64,000 nt of DNA from Pseudomonadota bacterium (GCA_023423935.1 JAFAEQ010000056.1:68564-132563), one strand, 5' to 3'; numbered from the stretch's first letter, positions 8,219 to 17,889 are shown. Notes: a model not told the origin generated them from the sequence alone. Numbers and translations are program-made.

Positions 8219-8635
8219 ATGCCCGACTCCGCGATGTCGCTCACCACGCCGGCGCTTCTGTTCCCGGCCATTTCGTTGCTGCTCCTCGCCTATACCAACC
8301 GGTTTCTGACGGTGGCGACGATCATTCGTCAGCTTCACCCGGGCGAGGGCAAGACGCTCGCCGATCTGGCGCGCCGGCAGATCGGAAACCTGCGTTACCG
8401 GGTGAAGCTCATCCGGCACATGCAGAGCTTCGGCGTGGTGAGCTTTTTGTTATGCGCGCTGTCGATGTTCGCCATCTTCGTCGACAGTGATCTGACGGGA
8501 AAATGGCTGTTCGGGTTGAGCCTGCTCGCGCTCGCGATATCGCTGGTGCTGTCGTTCATCGAAGTGCTGTTGTCGACGGATGCGCTCGGCATCGTCCTCG
8601 ACGACATGGACAGACCGCCCGCGACGAAGTCCTGA
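8219..8635 (+). CDS. DUF2721 membrane protein
   Basis: The frame is open from 8063, but the family-like protein begins at about the ATG at 8219 (MPDSAMSLTTPALLFPA). A second ATG at 8234 is equally possible, and neither has a strong ribosome site. The product is 138 residues. It has a first hydrophobic helix (LLFPAISLLLLAYT), a cytoplasmic basic loop (IIRQLHPGEGKTLADLARRQI) and two more membrane helices (SFGVVSFLLCALSMFAIF, WLFGLSLLALAISLVLSF). This pattern matches the DUF2721 family of small bacterial inner-membrane proteins of unknown function. It is divergent from paoA. Confidence 0.75.
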   Translation: MPDSAMSLTTPALLFPAISLLLLAYTNRFLTVATIIRQLHPGEGKTLADLARRQIGNLRYRVKLIRHMQSFGVVSFLLCALSMFAIFVDSDLTGKWLFGLSLLALAISLVLSFIEVLLSTDALGIVLDDMDRPPATKS

Positions 8636-8643
8636 GGCGTGCC

Positions 8644-9267
8644 TCAGCGCTGCCGTAGATAACGTTTGCATTCGGTGGACAGCGGCTTCTCGCTCGCGGT
8701 GGGCAGTTGCGTGGTCAGCACGTTGTGCATGATCTCTTTGGCGCGCGCGATCTGCCTGTCGTTCATCCTCGCCGTGACGGTGACTTGCGTGATAATCGGC
8801 GGCGGACTCATTGACCATCGATAGGCCTGAGCGGCGCTGAGCATTACGGATCCGAAGGCGGTCAGTTCATCCGGCTTCATGTTCACGACCGCGGGGAACT
8901 GCTCCTGGCAGCGTGCGCGCGCGAGTTGATCCGGCATGTTCGGTTCGCTCGCGCTGAAGCTGTAACCGATCGAGTAGTACGACTGCGCCGAGTGCGGACG
9001 ATAGATGAACATCGAGAGCGCGTGAATATTGTCCTGCGTTACGAGCCGCGCGATTTCCTCCGCAGTCACTCCGTGCTTGAACTGAGCGCGCACATTGACG
9101 ATTGCCTCCGGTGACTTCGCTGCGAGCGATCCGATATCGCCATCGAAGGGCTGCGGCCCGTCCTTGGTCATTTCGATTTTCTGGGCCATGCCCTGCGCCC
9201 ACGAATACGAAAGTGGCGACCCGACGAACATCAATGCGCAAAGCACGAGCGGTCTGTGTGCGGTCAT
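8644..9267 (-). CDS. exported hypothetical protein
   Basis: The frame is open up to 9570, but the ATG at 9267 has an AGGGAAAG site and starts a clear signal peptide (MTAHRPLVLCALMFVGSPLSYSWA, truncated here for length). The mature part is about 180 residues with no membrane segment. It has one Cys near the middle (RARCQEQ) and one near the end (STECKRY), which might form a disulfide in the periplasm. Motifs such as DGDIGSLAAKSPEA and SPPPIITQV match nothing I recognise. It is transcribed divergently from the secreted protein gene at 9407, with a 140-nt shared promoter region. Confidence 0.65.
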   Translation of the reverse strand: MTAHRPLVLCALMFVGSPLSYSWAQGMAQKIEMTKDGPQPFDGDIGSLAAKSPEAIVNVRAQFKHGVTAEEIARLVTQDNIHALSMFIYRPHSAQSYYSIGYSFSASEPNMPDQLARARCQEQFPAVVNMKPDELTAFGSVMLSAAQAYRWSMSPPPIITQVTVTARMNDRQIARAKEIMHNVLTTQLPTASEKPLSTECKRYLRQR

Positions 9268-9406
9268 ATTCTTTCCCTGTTTCCGGACCCGCGCCGATTC
9301 TACGATTTTCCCTGAGGTCATTTGGCGCACGACGCCATTTCGACACATTTTGAGGCCCTTGGATACGCCACGGTAGGCTCCGCGCACACAAGAAAAGGGA
9401 GGTCCC

Positions 9407-11125
9407 ATGGGAACTCGTTGGTCGTTGAAGATCTCGTGCGCGTTGCTCGCGCTCATTCCATTCGTCTCGCAGGCCGCCATCACGCCGCCTGCAGGTTCGC
9501 TGCCCACCGGCATGCCATCGCGAATGATGGTCGGGCTGTTCGAGCAATGGGGTGAAACATGGATGCGCAACAGCGGCGTGCAGTGGGACGTGCGTTATGC
9601 GTACTTCACCAAAGGGTGGGCGAACAACTGGGGCTGGGGCTCGTACGACGGGACGATGGCCACCAATTTCTTCAATGAAGCGAAAGCGGCGGGCTTCATT
9701 CCTGCCGTCCAGTTCTACCAGATCAACGGCGAAGCCGGCGGCGGCGAGGCGCAGTTCCTGCAGAAGGTGCAGAACGCGAGCACCATGGCCAGCTACTTCG
9801 GCGATTTCAAACTGCTGATGCAGCGCGCGAAGGCATACGGCAAGCCGGTCATCGTCATGATCGAAGGTGACGGGTTCGGGTTTCTGCAGCAGCAGACGAA
9901 CTCGAATCCGAAAGCGTATGCGGCGATCGCCGCGTCGAAACTGCCCGAGCTCGCAGGATTGCCGAATACGGTTGCGGGCTGGGGCCTCGCATTTCTGCAG
10001 CTGAAGAAGGCCGTGGGCGCGAGTAATGTGGTCCTGGGCATGCACGTGTCGACCTGGGCCAGCAATCAGGAGATCTCATATCACTCCGTGACCATTCCGC
10101 TGCAGCCCGAGGTGGACAAGGTCTACAACTTCCTTGCGCCGCTCGGCCTTACGAGCAATGTGACCGGGACCACCTACGATTTCCTGGTGGGCGATCCGCT
10201 GGATCGTGACTCCGACTACTACAAGGTGACGCAAGGCGCCGATCGCTGGTGGAACACGTCCGACACGGCCCCCATCAATTCGAAGAGCTTCAATCGCTAT
10301 GCCGAATGGCTGCGTTTGTGGAACGTGAAGTCGGGTAAGCGCTGGCTGCTCTGGCAGATTCCGCTCGGCAACTCGAATCATCTGAACGTGATCAATAACG
10401 GCGGCTCGCGCCAGGGATTCAAAGACAATCGTGCCGAGTACTTTTTCGGAGCCAACAGCCGCGCCCATCTCGAGCGGTTCGCATCCAGCGGAGTGTTCGG
10501 ATTGCTGTTCGGCGCCGGCGCGACGGGACAGAGCACTCATCTGAACGACGTGTACACCGACGGACATTTGTACATGAAGAGCCGGGTCGGGGCGTTCATC
10601 AAGGCCGGCGGTCTGCCTTTGAGCGGCAGCACGACGCCGACCCCGACTCCGACTCCAATTCCAACTCCAACTCCAACACCCACGCCGACCGCGGTCGACT
10701 ACGACTTCGAGACTGGATTGCAGGGCTGGGTGTCGAACGGTGCGCCGGTCGCTGCGATCGGCACGACGACGAGCCGTCGTTATGCAGGCTCGCGTGCGAT
10801 GGCGATGCGAATCAGCGGCAGCGGCAAGGCCGCGGTGAAGGTCCTGAATCCGGCTGCAAAGGCCGGGCAGACGGTCACCATGTATGTGTATCTGCCTGCG
10901 GATGCACGCATCTCGGGGGTTCAGCCCTTTGTGCAGCAGAACGCGTCCGGCGGAAACGTGTGGACCGGAAACTATCAGCCGGCGAGCGCTTTGAAGTTCG
11001 GTGCCTGGAACAAGCTTAGCGTGCAGGTGCCGGCGAATGCCGCGTTGCTCTCATCGCTCGGCGTCGAGTTCACGACCAACGGCACGTACAACGGCAGCGT
11101 CTGCGTCGACAGCGTCGGCTTCTGA
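9407..11125 (+). CDS. secreted carbohydrate-active protein: unassigned TIM-barrel-like domain, Thr-Pro linker, C-terminal CBM
   Basis: A strong AGGGAGG site precedes the ATG at 9407. The 572-residue product has a signal peptide (ends SQAA, about residue 24). A large N-terminal domain (about 25-410) is rich in Trp, Tyr and Gly, with repeats such as WGETWMRNSG, NNWGWGSYDG, VIVMIEGDGFGF and WLLWQIPLGN. A TPTPTP-type linker (about 414-430) follows. The C-terminal beta-sandwich (about 432-572; YDFETGLQGWVSNG... SVCVDSVGF) looks like a family 4/9-type carbohydrate-binding module. The linker-plus-module design and the convergent xylanase gene 18 nt downstream argue for polysaccharide binding or cleavage. 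I cannot assign the N-terminal domain to a glycoside hydrolase family or name its catalytic residues. Confidence 0.75.
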   Translation: MGTRWSLKISCALLALIPFVSQAAITPPAGSLPTGMPSRMMVGLFEQWGETWMRNSGVQWDVRYAYFTKGWANNWGWGSYDGTMATNFFNEAKAAGFIPAVQFYQINGEAGGGEAQFLQKVQNASTMASYFGDFKLLMQRAKAYGKPVIVMIEGDGFGFLQQQTNSNPKAYAAIAASKLPELAGLPNTVAGWGLAFLQLKKAVGASNVVLGMHVSTWASNQEISYHSVTIPLQPEVDKVYNFLAPLGLTSNVTGTTYDFLVGDPLDRDSDYYKVTQGADRWWNTSDTAPINSKSFNRYAEWLRLWNVKSGKRWLLWQIPLGNSNHLNVINNGGSRQGFKDNRAEYFFGANSRAHLERFASSGVFGLLFGAGATGQSTHLNDVYTDGHLYMKSRVGAFIKAGGLPLSGSTTPTPTPTPIPTPTPTPTPTAVDYDFETGLQGWVSNGAPVAAIGTTTSRRYAGSRAMAMRISGSGKAAVKVLNPAAKAGQTVTMYVYLPADARISGVQPFVQQNASGGNVWTGNYQPASALKFGAWNKLSVQVPANAALLSSLGVEFTTNGTYNGSVCVDSVGF

Positions 11126-11143
11126 TGCGCCACCTGCCATGCG

Positions 11144-12322
11144 TCACGGAAGACGCAAGGCAGGATCGACCACGGCCCAGAACGCCCATTTGGGCTGACG
11201 ATTCGTATCGAACAGCAACGGTCGATCCTTGCGTGTCGTTGGCCAGTGGTCGAGCCAGGTTTCGGCATCCGACACACCCCACATGGTCACGGAGTCGATG
11301 CTGGCCTCGTGCTTCCTGAAGACGGCGAACAGATCGCGGTATCTCTGCGCCTGTTGGGACAGTGCCGAGAGCGGCGGCCCGGCAGTGCCGTAGTCGCTCG
11401 TTGAATCGGTGTAGATGGACAGATCGAGTTCCGTCACCTGATTGATCAGCGCGGGATTCAACTGCTCGAACTCCGTCAGTGCCGCATCCACGTTACTCGC
11501 GGGAACGGCCATCGTCAGATGAAACTGATGGCCGACACCGTCGAGCGGCACCCCTTTGTCCATCAAGTCCCGCACGATCGCGAGCAGGTTCGCGCGCTTC
11601 GCCGGATTGTCGGTCGCATAGTCATTGATGAAGAGCTTCACATCGGGATCGGCGGCGCGTGCCGCGCGGAACGCATCCTCGATGTAATCCGCGCCATTGC
11701 CGCCGACGCTGTACGCCTGGTACCAGTTGCTGTTCGTACGGTAGACCTGGCCGGGTCCGTCGCCAGCCACTTCATTCACGACATCCCACGCGTAAAGCTT
11801 GCCTTTGAAGTGCGTCACCACATCGCGCACGTAGGTTTCGAGCCTCCGCTTGACCTCGGCGTGATAGCTTGCCGGATCGCCGGTGTCGCCCGCGAAAAAC
11901 CAGTCCGGCGTGATCTGGTGCCACACGAGCGCATGGCCGCGTACTGCGATGCCGTTGGCCTGGGCGAAGGCGACGATCTGATCGGCGGGCCCGAAGTTGT
12001 ACTGGCCTTCGGCGATGCCGATGGTATCGGCCTTCATCGCATTTTCCGGCGTGAGCGTACTGAAGTGCTTTTGTATGAGTGCCGCGTCGGCGGCACGAGT
12101 CGTCGGGTCGACGTGTCCGACTGCGACTGCCGCGCCGACGCGGAAGTCAGGGGCAAAGATAGTCTTCAATGCAGGAGCGGATGCTGCGTCGGGGAGTTGC
12201 GGTGTCGAAGGCGGCGGGGGAGGGCTGCTCGGTGGGGGTGAGCTGGCGCCGCCACCGCCACCTCCGCATGCAGTACACATAAGGCCGGTTGCAACTATCG
12301 CCAGCGCTCGGATGGTTCGCAC
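11144..12322 (-). CDS. GH10 endo-1,4-beta-xylanase, lipoprotein
   Basis: This 392-residue retaining xylanase hydrolyses the beta-1,4-xylan backbone. The N-terminus is a lipoprotein signal (LMCTAC, lipid-modified Cys 19) followed by a run of Gly and a Ser/Pro linker (about 20-46), which would hold the enzyme off the outer membrane. The GH10 barrel covers about 52-390. NAMKAD (94-99), RGHALVWHQ (128-136), the acid/base WDVVNE (Glu 184), the nucleophile in VTELDLS (Glu 298) and WGVSDAETWLD are all present, so it should be active. It is convergent with the secreted CBM protein and separated from the exporter genes by 98 nt. Confidence 0.93.
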   Translation of the reverse strand: MRTIRALAIVATGLMCTACGGGGGGASSPPPSSPPPPPSTPQLPDAASAPALKTIFAPDFRVGAAVAVGHVDPTTRAADAALIQKHFSTLTPENAMKADTIGIAEGQYNFGPADQIVAFAQANGIAVRGHALVWHQITPDWFFAGDTGDPASYHAEVKRRLETYVRDVVTHFKGKLYAWDVVNEVAGDGPGQVYRTNSNWYQAYSVGGNGADYIEDAFRAARAADPDVKLFINDYATDNPAKRANLLAIVRDLMDKGVPLDGVGHQFHLTMAVPASNVDAALTEFEQLNPALINQVTELDLSIYTDSTSDYGTAGPPLSALSQQAQRYRDLFAVFRKHEASIDSVTMWGVSDAETWLDHWPTTRKDRPLLFDTNRQPKWAFWAVVDPALRLP

Positions 12323-12420
12323 GGCTGCCCCCTGATCTCGTTATTGTATTGCGCGCATTCTGACCTGCCTGAGCGCGCCTGCTCAATATCATTTCCGAGC
12401 GCAGGATCTCACTCCGTTGA

Positions 12421-13869
12421 CTAATCCCGCCAACCGCCGCCGAGTGCCTTGCAGAGTGCGACCAGTCGTATGGCGAGCTGTGTCGTGCTCTCGCTGTAGG
12501 CCCGCTGTGACTGCAGCAAGGTGCGATGCGCGTCGAGATCGACCAGATAGTTGGTGAGCCCGTGTTCATAGCGGACATGGGCGATGTCATAGGCGCTGCG
12601 GCTCGCAGTGATCAGGGTCCGCAGTTCTTCGTTGCGGCGCTGTTCCGCGGCGTACGCGGTCAAAGCATTCTCGATCTCGTGCCAAGCGCCGAGCACGGTT
12701 CGCTGATAGTTCACTGCCGCTTCCTGTTGTTGCAGTTTGCGCAGCTCCACGACGGATCGCAGTCGTCCGCCCTGAAAGATCGGCAGGCTCATGCTCGGGC
12801 CGGCAACCCATTGCCGCGCGCCCCAGTCGGCGAGATCGGAAGAGTCGAGCGATTGATGAACGAAGCTGCCTGTCAGCGCGATGCGCGGATAGAGATCGGC
12901 AGTTGCCACGCCGATCTCGGCAGTTGCGGCATGCAGACGCGCTTCGGCGCCGCGGATGTCCGGTCGGCGCCTGGCAAGCTCGGCGGGTACGCCAGCGGTG
13001 AACTCCGGCAGGGAGTCGAGCTGCATGTCTGTTTCGAGCAGAGTATCGAGCGCATCCGGTTGCTCACCGACCATGAGTGCAAGCGCGTTGCCGAGCTGTG
13101 CTTCCTGCTGTTCCAGGGGTGGGATCTGCGATCGTGTGTTTGCAAGCTGCGCCTGCTGCACGTTGAGATCCAGCTCGGCAACGAGTCCGCCGCGCACGCG
13201 AAAACGGGTGAGCTCCAGCTGATCTTCATTGGCGGCGACGTCTTCTCGCAGAATGCGCAACTGATCTCGAACGCCCTTCAGCTCGAAGTAAGTTCGTGCG
13301 ATCTCCGCGATCAATGTGAGCTCGGCATCATGGAAGCTTTCGCGTGCCGCCTCGACGTTGGCGTTCGCCGATTCGACCCCGCGGCGAACACGGCCCCACA
13401 GATCGAGCTCCCACGAGGCGTCGAACCCTGCCTGAAAGACATCGAAGGGCTCCGACAAGGCATCGATGATCTGATCGCGATTACCAGGAGGGCCTATGAC
13501 GTCGATGAGGCGCGTGCTTACGCCGACCTCGCTTTGCCGTTGTCGCTGATACGCAGCCGACGCACTGATGCTCGGCGCGCGGCCGCCCGCGGCGATGGAT
13601 CGCTGCATTCGTGCCTGAGCCACGCGCAGTGCCGTCGCGCGAAGATCCAGATTGTGCTTGCGGCCACGCTCGATGAGCTCATTGAGCCGGGCGTCTTCGA
13701 ACTGAGTCCACCATTGGTCATCGACTGGCGCGCGTGGCGCGGCGGACGCGCTGACTTCGCCGTGCCAGCGTTCCGGAAGCTGAGCCTGCGGTTTGTCGAA
13801 CGAGGGGCCCACTGCGCATGCGCCCAGGATGAATGACAGCGAGATCGCAAGTACGTGCAGACGATGCAT
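12421..13869 (-). CDS. outer membrane efflux factor, NodT/TolC family lipoprotein
   Basis: A GAAGGAAG site selects the ATG at 13869, giving 482 residues. The start is a lipoprotein signal (ILGAC, Cys 18), then AVGPSFDKP, the signature N-terminus of NodT-type outer membrane factors. Two repeated long coiled-coil and beta-barrel halves follow (RLNELIERGRKHNLDL, PDIRGAEARLHAATAEIG, LVDLDAHRTLLQSQRAYSES). It forms the trimeric outer-membrane channel for a tripartite pump. Its start is 14 nt from the end of the last ABC permease gene, so it is the final gene of the exporter operon read leftward and should be its dedicated channel. Confidence 0.9.
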   Translation of the reverse strand: MHRLHVLAISLSFILGACAVGPSFDKPQAQLPERWHGEVSASAAPRAPVDDQWWTQFEDARLNELIERGRKHNLDLRATALRVAQARMQRSIAAGGRAPSISASAAYQRQRQSEVGVSTRLIDVIGPPGNRDQIIDALSEPFDVFQAGFDASWELDLWGRVRRGVESANANVEAARESFHDAELTLIAEIARTYFELKGVRDQLRILREDVAANEDQLELTRFRVRGGLVAELDLNVQQAQLANTRSQIPPLEQQEAQLGNALALMVGEQPDALDTLLETDMQLDSLPEFTAGVPAELARRRPDIRGAEARLHAATAEIGVATADLYPRIALTGSFVHQSLDSSDLADWGARQWVAGPSMSLPIFQGGRLRSVVELRKLQQQEAAVNYQRTVLGAWHEIENALTAYAAEQRRNEELRTLITASRSAYDIAHVRYEHGLTNYLVDLDAHRTLLQSQRAYSESTTQLAIRLVALCKALGGGWRD

Positions 13870-13882
13870 GACGGCACTTCCT

Positions 13883-15001
13883 TCAGGCGAGCCGGTTACG
13901 GAAAAGCCACGAGGCCGTCGGAAGCGTGACGATCGCAATCACGGCAAGCGGCCACATGTCGTTGTACAGCCAGTCGATGCTGGCGCCTTCCAGATAGATG
14001 CGCTGGACCATCTCGATCGCATAGCGCAGCGGATTGGCGAGCGTCAGGTACTGCATGGCCTGCGGCATGTTGCTGATCGCCGAGGTCAGGCCCGATAGCA
14101 GCATCATCGGCATCAGCACTACGAAGGTGTAGAGCATGGCCTGTTGCATCGTTGCAGAGAGCGCCGACAGCGCAAGCCCGATGCCGACCGAGGCCGTGGT
14201 GAACAGGATGAGCGCAAGGTAGAGCGTAGTAAGCGATCCCTGAAACGGGATCGCGAACCAGAATCTCGCAATAAGCAGAATGAGCGTCGACTGCGTGAGA
14301 CCGATCAGGATCGAGGGCAGAGCTTTGCCGATCATGATTTCGCCCGGCCGAAGTGGCGTGACCAGCAGCTGATCGAACGTCCCCTGCTCGCGCTCGCGCG
14401 CCACCGACAGTGCTGTCAGCATCAGCGTCTGCAGCATGCTGAGCGCTGCGATCAGGCTCGGGATCATGTTCCAGCGCGTCTCGAGGTTCGGGTTGTACCA
14501 GGCGCGCGTTTCCAGCTTCAGCGGAGCTGCGCTACCGGCGTGCTCTCTGGCCCAGGCGGAGTTGAAGTCCGAAACGATGCTCGCAAAGTAGCTTGTCGAA
14601 ACACCTGCGGTGTTCGAGTTTCGGCCGTCGGTGATCGCCTGTACTCGTGCGCCTGCGCCCGCCGCCAGGGCGCGCTCGAAGTCATCTGGAATCTGCACCA
14701 CCAGGATTGCGCGCTTGTGGGCGATCACCGTGCCGATCTCGCTCGCACTGCGCAGATCGGCCACGCGCTTGAACACGCCCGTCCCATCGAGCTTCGAGAT
14801 CAGCGTACGCGAGGCATGGCTGCGATCCAGATCGAGCACCGCGTAGGGCACTTCGTTGAGATCGAATGTCGCCGCATAACCGAACAGCAAGGACTGCAAC
14901 ACGATCGGCAGGAACAGCACGATCCGACTGCGCGGGTCTTTGAAGACTGCGATCAGCTCCTTGCGGATCAGGATGGCAATCCGATACAGCGTGTCGCTCA
15001 T
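13883..15001 (-). CDS. ABC-2 type permease (YbhR-like)
   Basis: The 372-residue permease begins at the ATG at 15001, which overlaps the stop of the previous permease (ATGA). An open extension upstream is just the other gene in another frame. It has one N-terminal membrane helix (IVLFLPIVLQSLLFGYAATF), a large periplasmic domain (about 45-175) and a five-helix C-terminal bundle (SLIAALSMLQTLMLTALSVA, EQGTFDQLLVTPLRPGEIMIGK coupling helix, and more). This is the ABC-2/YhgE-type layout of YbhR. It pairs with the upstream permease and the double ATPase to form the inner-membrane part of the exporter. Confidence 0.88.
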   Translation of the reverse strand: MSDTLYRIAILIRKELIAVFKDPRSRIVLFLPIVLQSLLFGYAATFDLNEVPYAVLDLDRSHASRTLISKLDGTGVFKRVADLRSASEIGTVIAHKRAILVVQIPDDFERALAAGAGARVQAITDGRNSNTAGVSTSYFASIVSDFNSAWAREHAGSAAPLKLETRAWYNPNLETRWNMIPSLIAALSMLQTLMLTALSVAREREQGTFDQLLVTPLRPGEIMIGKALPSILIGLTQSTLILLIARFWFAIPFQGSLTTLYLALILFTTASVGIGLALSALSATMQQAMLYTFVVLMPMMLLSGLTSAISNMPQAMQYLTLANPLRYAIEMVQRIYLEGASIDWLYNDMWPLAVIAIVTLPTASWLFRNRLA

Positions 15002-16140
15002 GCCAGTTCCTTGCGTGTGTTCAAGCGGGCCAGCACGAGGAAGGCAGTGGCGGCGATGGTCAGGACTGCGAGATCCCTGAGCAGCAGCGACCAGACATTG
15101 CCGGCCAGGAACAAGGTTTGCAGCGCTTCCACGTAGTACGTCGCCGGCAGCACGCGACTGATGCCTCGCACGAAGGCCGGCACGCTGCGCAGGTCGAAGA
15201 TGAAGCCCGAGAGCATGAGTGCGGGCAGAAAGCTCACCACCAGCGCAATCTGGCTCGCAAGAAACTGATTCCTGGTGGCTGCTGAAATCAGCAGGCCCGT
15301 GCCGAGCGACACCAGCAGATACAACATGGACGTCACGATGATCAGCGCGAGGGATCCGCGAATCGGAACGCCGAACAGAAACTTTGCGGACAGCAGGCAC
15401 ATGATCAGTCCGGCGACGCCGACCACGAAGTAGGGAACGATCTTCGAGATCACGATCTCGGTCGCGTGCACAGGTGTCACGAAGAGCGATTCGAGCGTGC
15501 CGCGCTCCCACTCGCGAGCGATGACGAGCGAAGTGAGCAGCGCGCCGTTCAAAGTCATGATCAGCACGATCAGGCCTGGCACCAGAAAGTACCGACTGTT
15601 GTTGGCCTCGTTGAACCACATCCTGGATTCCACGACGACGGCCCGGGCGGCGAGGCTGCCTTCGCCGGCAGCCATGCGCTTGGTACTCCATTGCTCAATT
15701 GCGCCTTGCGCAAAGGCCTGCAGCACTCTCGCACGATTAGCATCCACGCCATTGACCAGGATCTGAATAGAGGCGTCGCCGCTCGCGAGGCGTCTCGAGA
15801 AGTCAGAGCGCACATAGACGATCGCATCCACCTCGCGCTCGCGCATCAATCCGAGCGCGGCATTCATGGATACGAGCGGCACGGGTGAGAAGTAGGGCGA
15901 CAGATAGAAGCCGGCCAGCACGTCCTGTGCGCCGGGCGAGGTGTCTTCGGTCACGAGCGCTATGGACGCGTTCTTCACGTCGAACGACAGGCCGTAGCCG
16001 AAGATCAGGATCAGCAGCAGCGGCAGGAACAGTCCGACCATCAGATTGCTCTTGTCACGCAGCAACTGACGACCTTCCTTGCGAGTGAGCGCACGCACGC
16101 GGTGCCATGAGAACGCGGCGTGAACTTGCGGGTCGCTCAT
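14998..16140 (-). CDS. ABC-2 type permease (YbhS-like)
   Basis: The 380-residue permease has the same layout as its downstream partner. There is an N-terminal coupling segment (VRALTRKEGRQLLRDKSN), a first helix (LMVGLFLPLLLILIFGYGLSF), a periplasmic domain, and C-terminal helices including YFLVPGLIVLIMTLNGALLTSLV and the cytoplasmic motif WERGTLESLFVTPV. Its ATG overlaps the stop of the ATPase gene (ATGA at 16137-16140) and its own stop overlaps the next permease start, so all three are translationally coupled. YbhS/YbhR-type pairs form a heterodimer. The substrate is unknown, though hydrophobic drugs or ions have been proposed for relatives. Confidence 0.88.
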   Translation of the reverse strand: MSDPQVHAAFSWHRVRALTRKEGRQLLRDKSNLMVGLFLPLLLILIFGYGLSFDVKNASIALVTEDTSPGAQDVLAGFYLSPYFSPVPLVSMNAALGLMREREVDAIVYVRSDFSRRLASGDASIQILVNGVDANRARVLQAFAQGAIEQWSTKRMAAGEGSLAARAVVVESRMWFNEANNSRYFLVPGLIVLIMTLNGALLTSLVIAREWERGTLESLFVTPVHATEIVISKIVPYFVVGVAGLIMCLLSAKFLFGVPIRGSLALIIVTSMLYLLVSLGTGLLISAATRNQFLASQIALVVSFLPALMLSGFIFDLRSVPAFVRGISRVLPATYYVEALQTLFLAGNVWSLLLRDLAVLTIAATAFLVLARLNTRKELA

Positions 16141-17888
16141 GCCGCGATACCGTTCGACGGGTTGCGGCGGCCCGACTCGATGATCGCAATGAACGCTTCT
16201 TCCATCGTTCCGACGATGCGGCCGTCCGCCGACGCCCGCACGCGCACTTCGTCCGGCGTGCCGATCGCGAGCATGCGGCCGGCATCCTGGATCATGATGC
16301 GATCGCAGTACTCGGCCTCTTCCATGAAGTGCGTCGTGACGACGATCGTGGTGCCGTGATCGGCAAGCGCGGAGATCCGGCGCCAGAATTCGCGACGAGC
16401 CAATGGATCGGCGCCGCTCGTGGGTTCATCGAGAAACAGGATCTGCGGCTCGTGCAGCAATGCCGCGGCCATCGCCAGCCGACGTTGAAACCCGCCGGGC
16501 AGGGCGCCGGAGGGCGTGTCCTCGCGCTCGCGCAGACCGAAATTATCGAGCGCCCACGCGATTCGTTCATCGCGGCGACGTCCGCGCAAGCCATAGGCAC
16601 CTGCAAAGAATTGCAGATTCTCCAGGATGCTCAGATCGACATAGAGCGAGAACTTCTGCGCGACATAGCCCACGTTCTGGCGAGCTTCCGCGCGCGCGTG
16701 ACGCAGATCGGCGCCGGCCACGCGCAGTGTTCCGCTGCTGGCGGGCAGCAAGCCGCAGAGCATGCGGAAAGTCGTGGTCTTTCCCGCGCCATTCGGACCG
16801 AGCAGTCCGAAGACCTCACCGCGCCGTACTGCGAAGCTGGTGCGATCGACGGCTGTGAAATCGCCGAATCTGCGTACGACCTCGTGCACGTCGATCACGG
16901 TGTCGGCATCGCTGTCGCGATGCATTGCCTTGAGCTCGATCGTCGCAGCTGCGGCCGGTGCAACATCGGTCCGCTTGCGCAGCATCATCATGAGACCGTC
17001 CTCGAGCGAGGCGCTGGTCGGAGTGAGTTCGACATCGGCGAGTGTGCAGGCGTGCCCGGCATGCAGCACCGTACGCACCTGTCCTCCGTGCGGAACCGCG
17101 TCGATGATTTCAGGCATGTCGATGAGGCGTGCTTGCAAGCGGCGGGCGGATTCGTGTCGCAATGACCTCGCGAAATAGACATGGCCGTCGGCGCGTTGGC
17201 GGATCTCCTGCGGGGCGCCGACATCGAGCACGCGTCCTTCGTGCATCACGACTACGTGCGCACAGCGCTCGGCTTCGTCCATATAGGAAGTACTCACCAG
17301 AACCGTGAGCCCCTCGCTGCGCACGAGTCCCGCGACGATGTCCCACAGCTCGCGTCGGGACAGAGGATCGACGCCGACGGTGGGCTCATCGAGCAGCAAC
17401 AGTTCCGGCGAACGCACGAGCGTGCAGGCGAGTCCCAGCTTCTGCTTCATTCCGCCGGAGAGTTTTCCTGCAAGCCGATCGCGAAACGGTCCGAGGGCCG
17501 TCATGTCCATCAGCCGCGGATAACGATCGTTGCGCTGCGCAGGCGAGACGCCATGCAGATCGGCATAAAGATCCAGGTTCTCCTGGACGCTCAGGTCTTC
17601 ATACAGTCCAAAACGCTGCGGCATGTAGCTGATGCGGTTCTGGATCTCTTGAGCCTGTGTCGACGCATCGAGTCCGAGCACATGCAGCGAGCCCTGATCC
17701 GCTCGCATCAATCCTGCTGCAAGGCGCAGTAACGTGGTCTTGCCTGCTCCGTCGGGCCCGACCAGTGCCGTCAGTGCGCCGCGTCGCGCTTCGAACGAGA
17801 CGACATCGAGTGCAGTGACGAACTCGGTCTTGCCGCGCGCAAATCGTTTGGATAGCTCGCGAGCAACGATGACGTCGTCCTGTGACAT
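16137..17888 (-). CDS. double ATP-binding ABC transporter subunit (YbhF-like)
   Basis: The ATG at 17888 gives 583 residues (MSQDDVIVAREL). The frame is open further upstream only as an antisense shadow. Two complete nucleotide-binding domains are fused in tandem. The first has Walker A GPDGAGKTT, signature LSGGMKQ and Walker B LLLLDEPTVGVDP. The second has Walker A GPNGAGKTT, a slightly altered signature LPGGFQRR, and Walker B ILFLDEPTSGADP. The linker (about 300-335) is Ala-rich. Both sites look ATP-competent. It drives the two ABC-2 permeases encoded next and starts 1 nt after the adaptor gene. Confidence 0.92.
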   Translation of the reverse strand: MSQDDVIVARELSKRFARGKTEFVTALDVVSFEARRGALTALVGPDGAGKTTLLRLAAGLMRADQGSLHVLGLDASTQAQEIQNRISYMPQRFGLYEDLSVQENLDLYADLHGVSPAQRNDRYPRLMDMTALGPFRDRLAGKLSGGMKQKLGLACTLVRSPELLLLDEPTVGVDPLSRRELWDIVAGLVRSEGLTVLVSTSYMDEAERCAHVVVMHEGRVLDVGAPQEIRQRADGHVYFARSLRHESARRLQARLIDMPEIIDAVPHGGQVRTVLHAGHACTLADVELTPTSASLEDGLMMMLRKRTDVAPAAAATIELKAMHRDSDADTVIDVHEVVRRFGDFTAVDRTSFAVRRGEVFGLLGPNGAGKTTTFRMLCGLLPASSGTLRVAGADLRHARAEARQNVGYVAQKFSLYVDLSILENLQFFAGAYGLRGRRRDERIAWALDNFGLREREDTPSGALPGGFQRRLAMAAALLHEPQILFLDEPTSGADPLARREFWRRISALADHGTTIVVTTHFMEEAEYCDRIMIQDAGRMLAIGTPDEVRVRASADGRIVGTMEEAFIAIIESGRRNPSNGIAA

Positions 17889-17889
17889 C

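Noticed and set aside
12526..13836. 436-residue plus-strand frame opposite the outer membrane factor gene
   Set aside because: It lies wholly opposite a well-supported gene, has no family motifs and no ribosome site. High GC gives long antisense frames.
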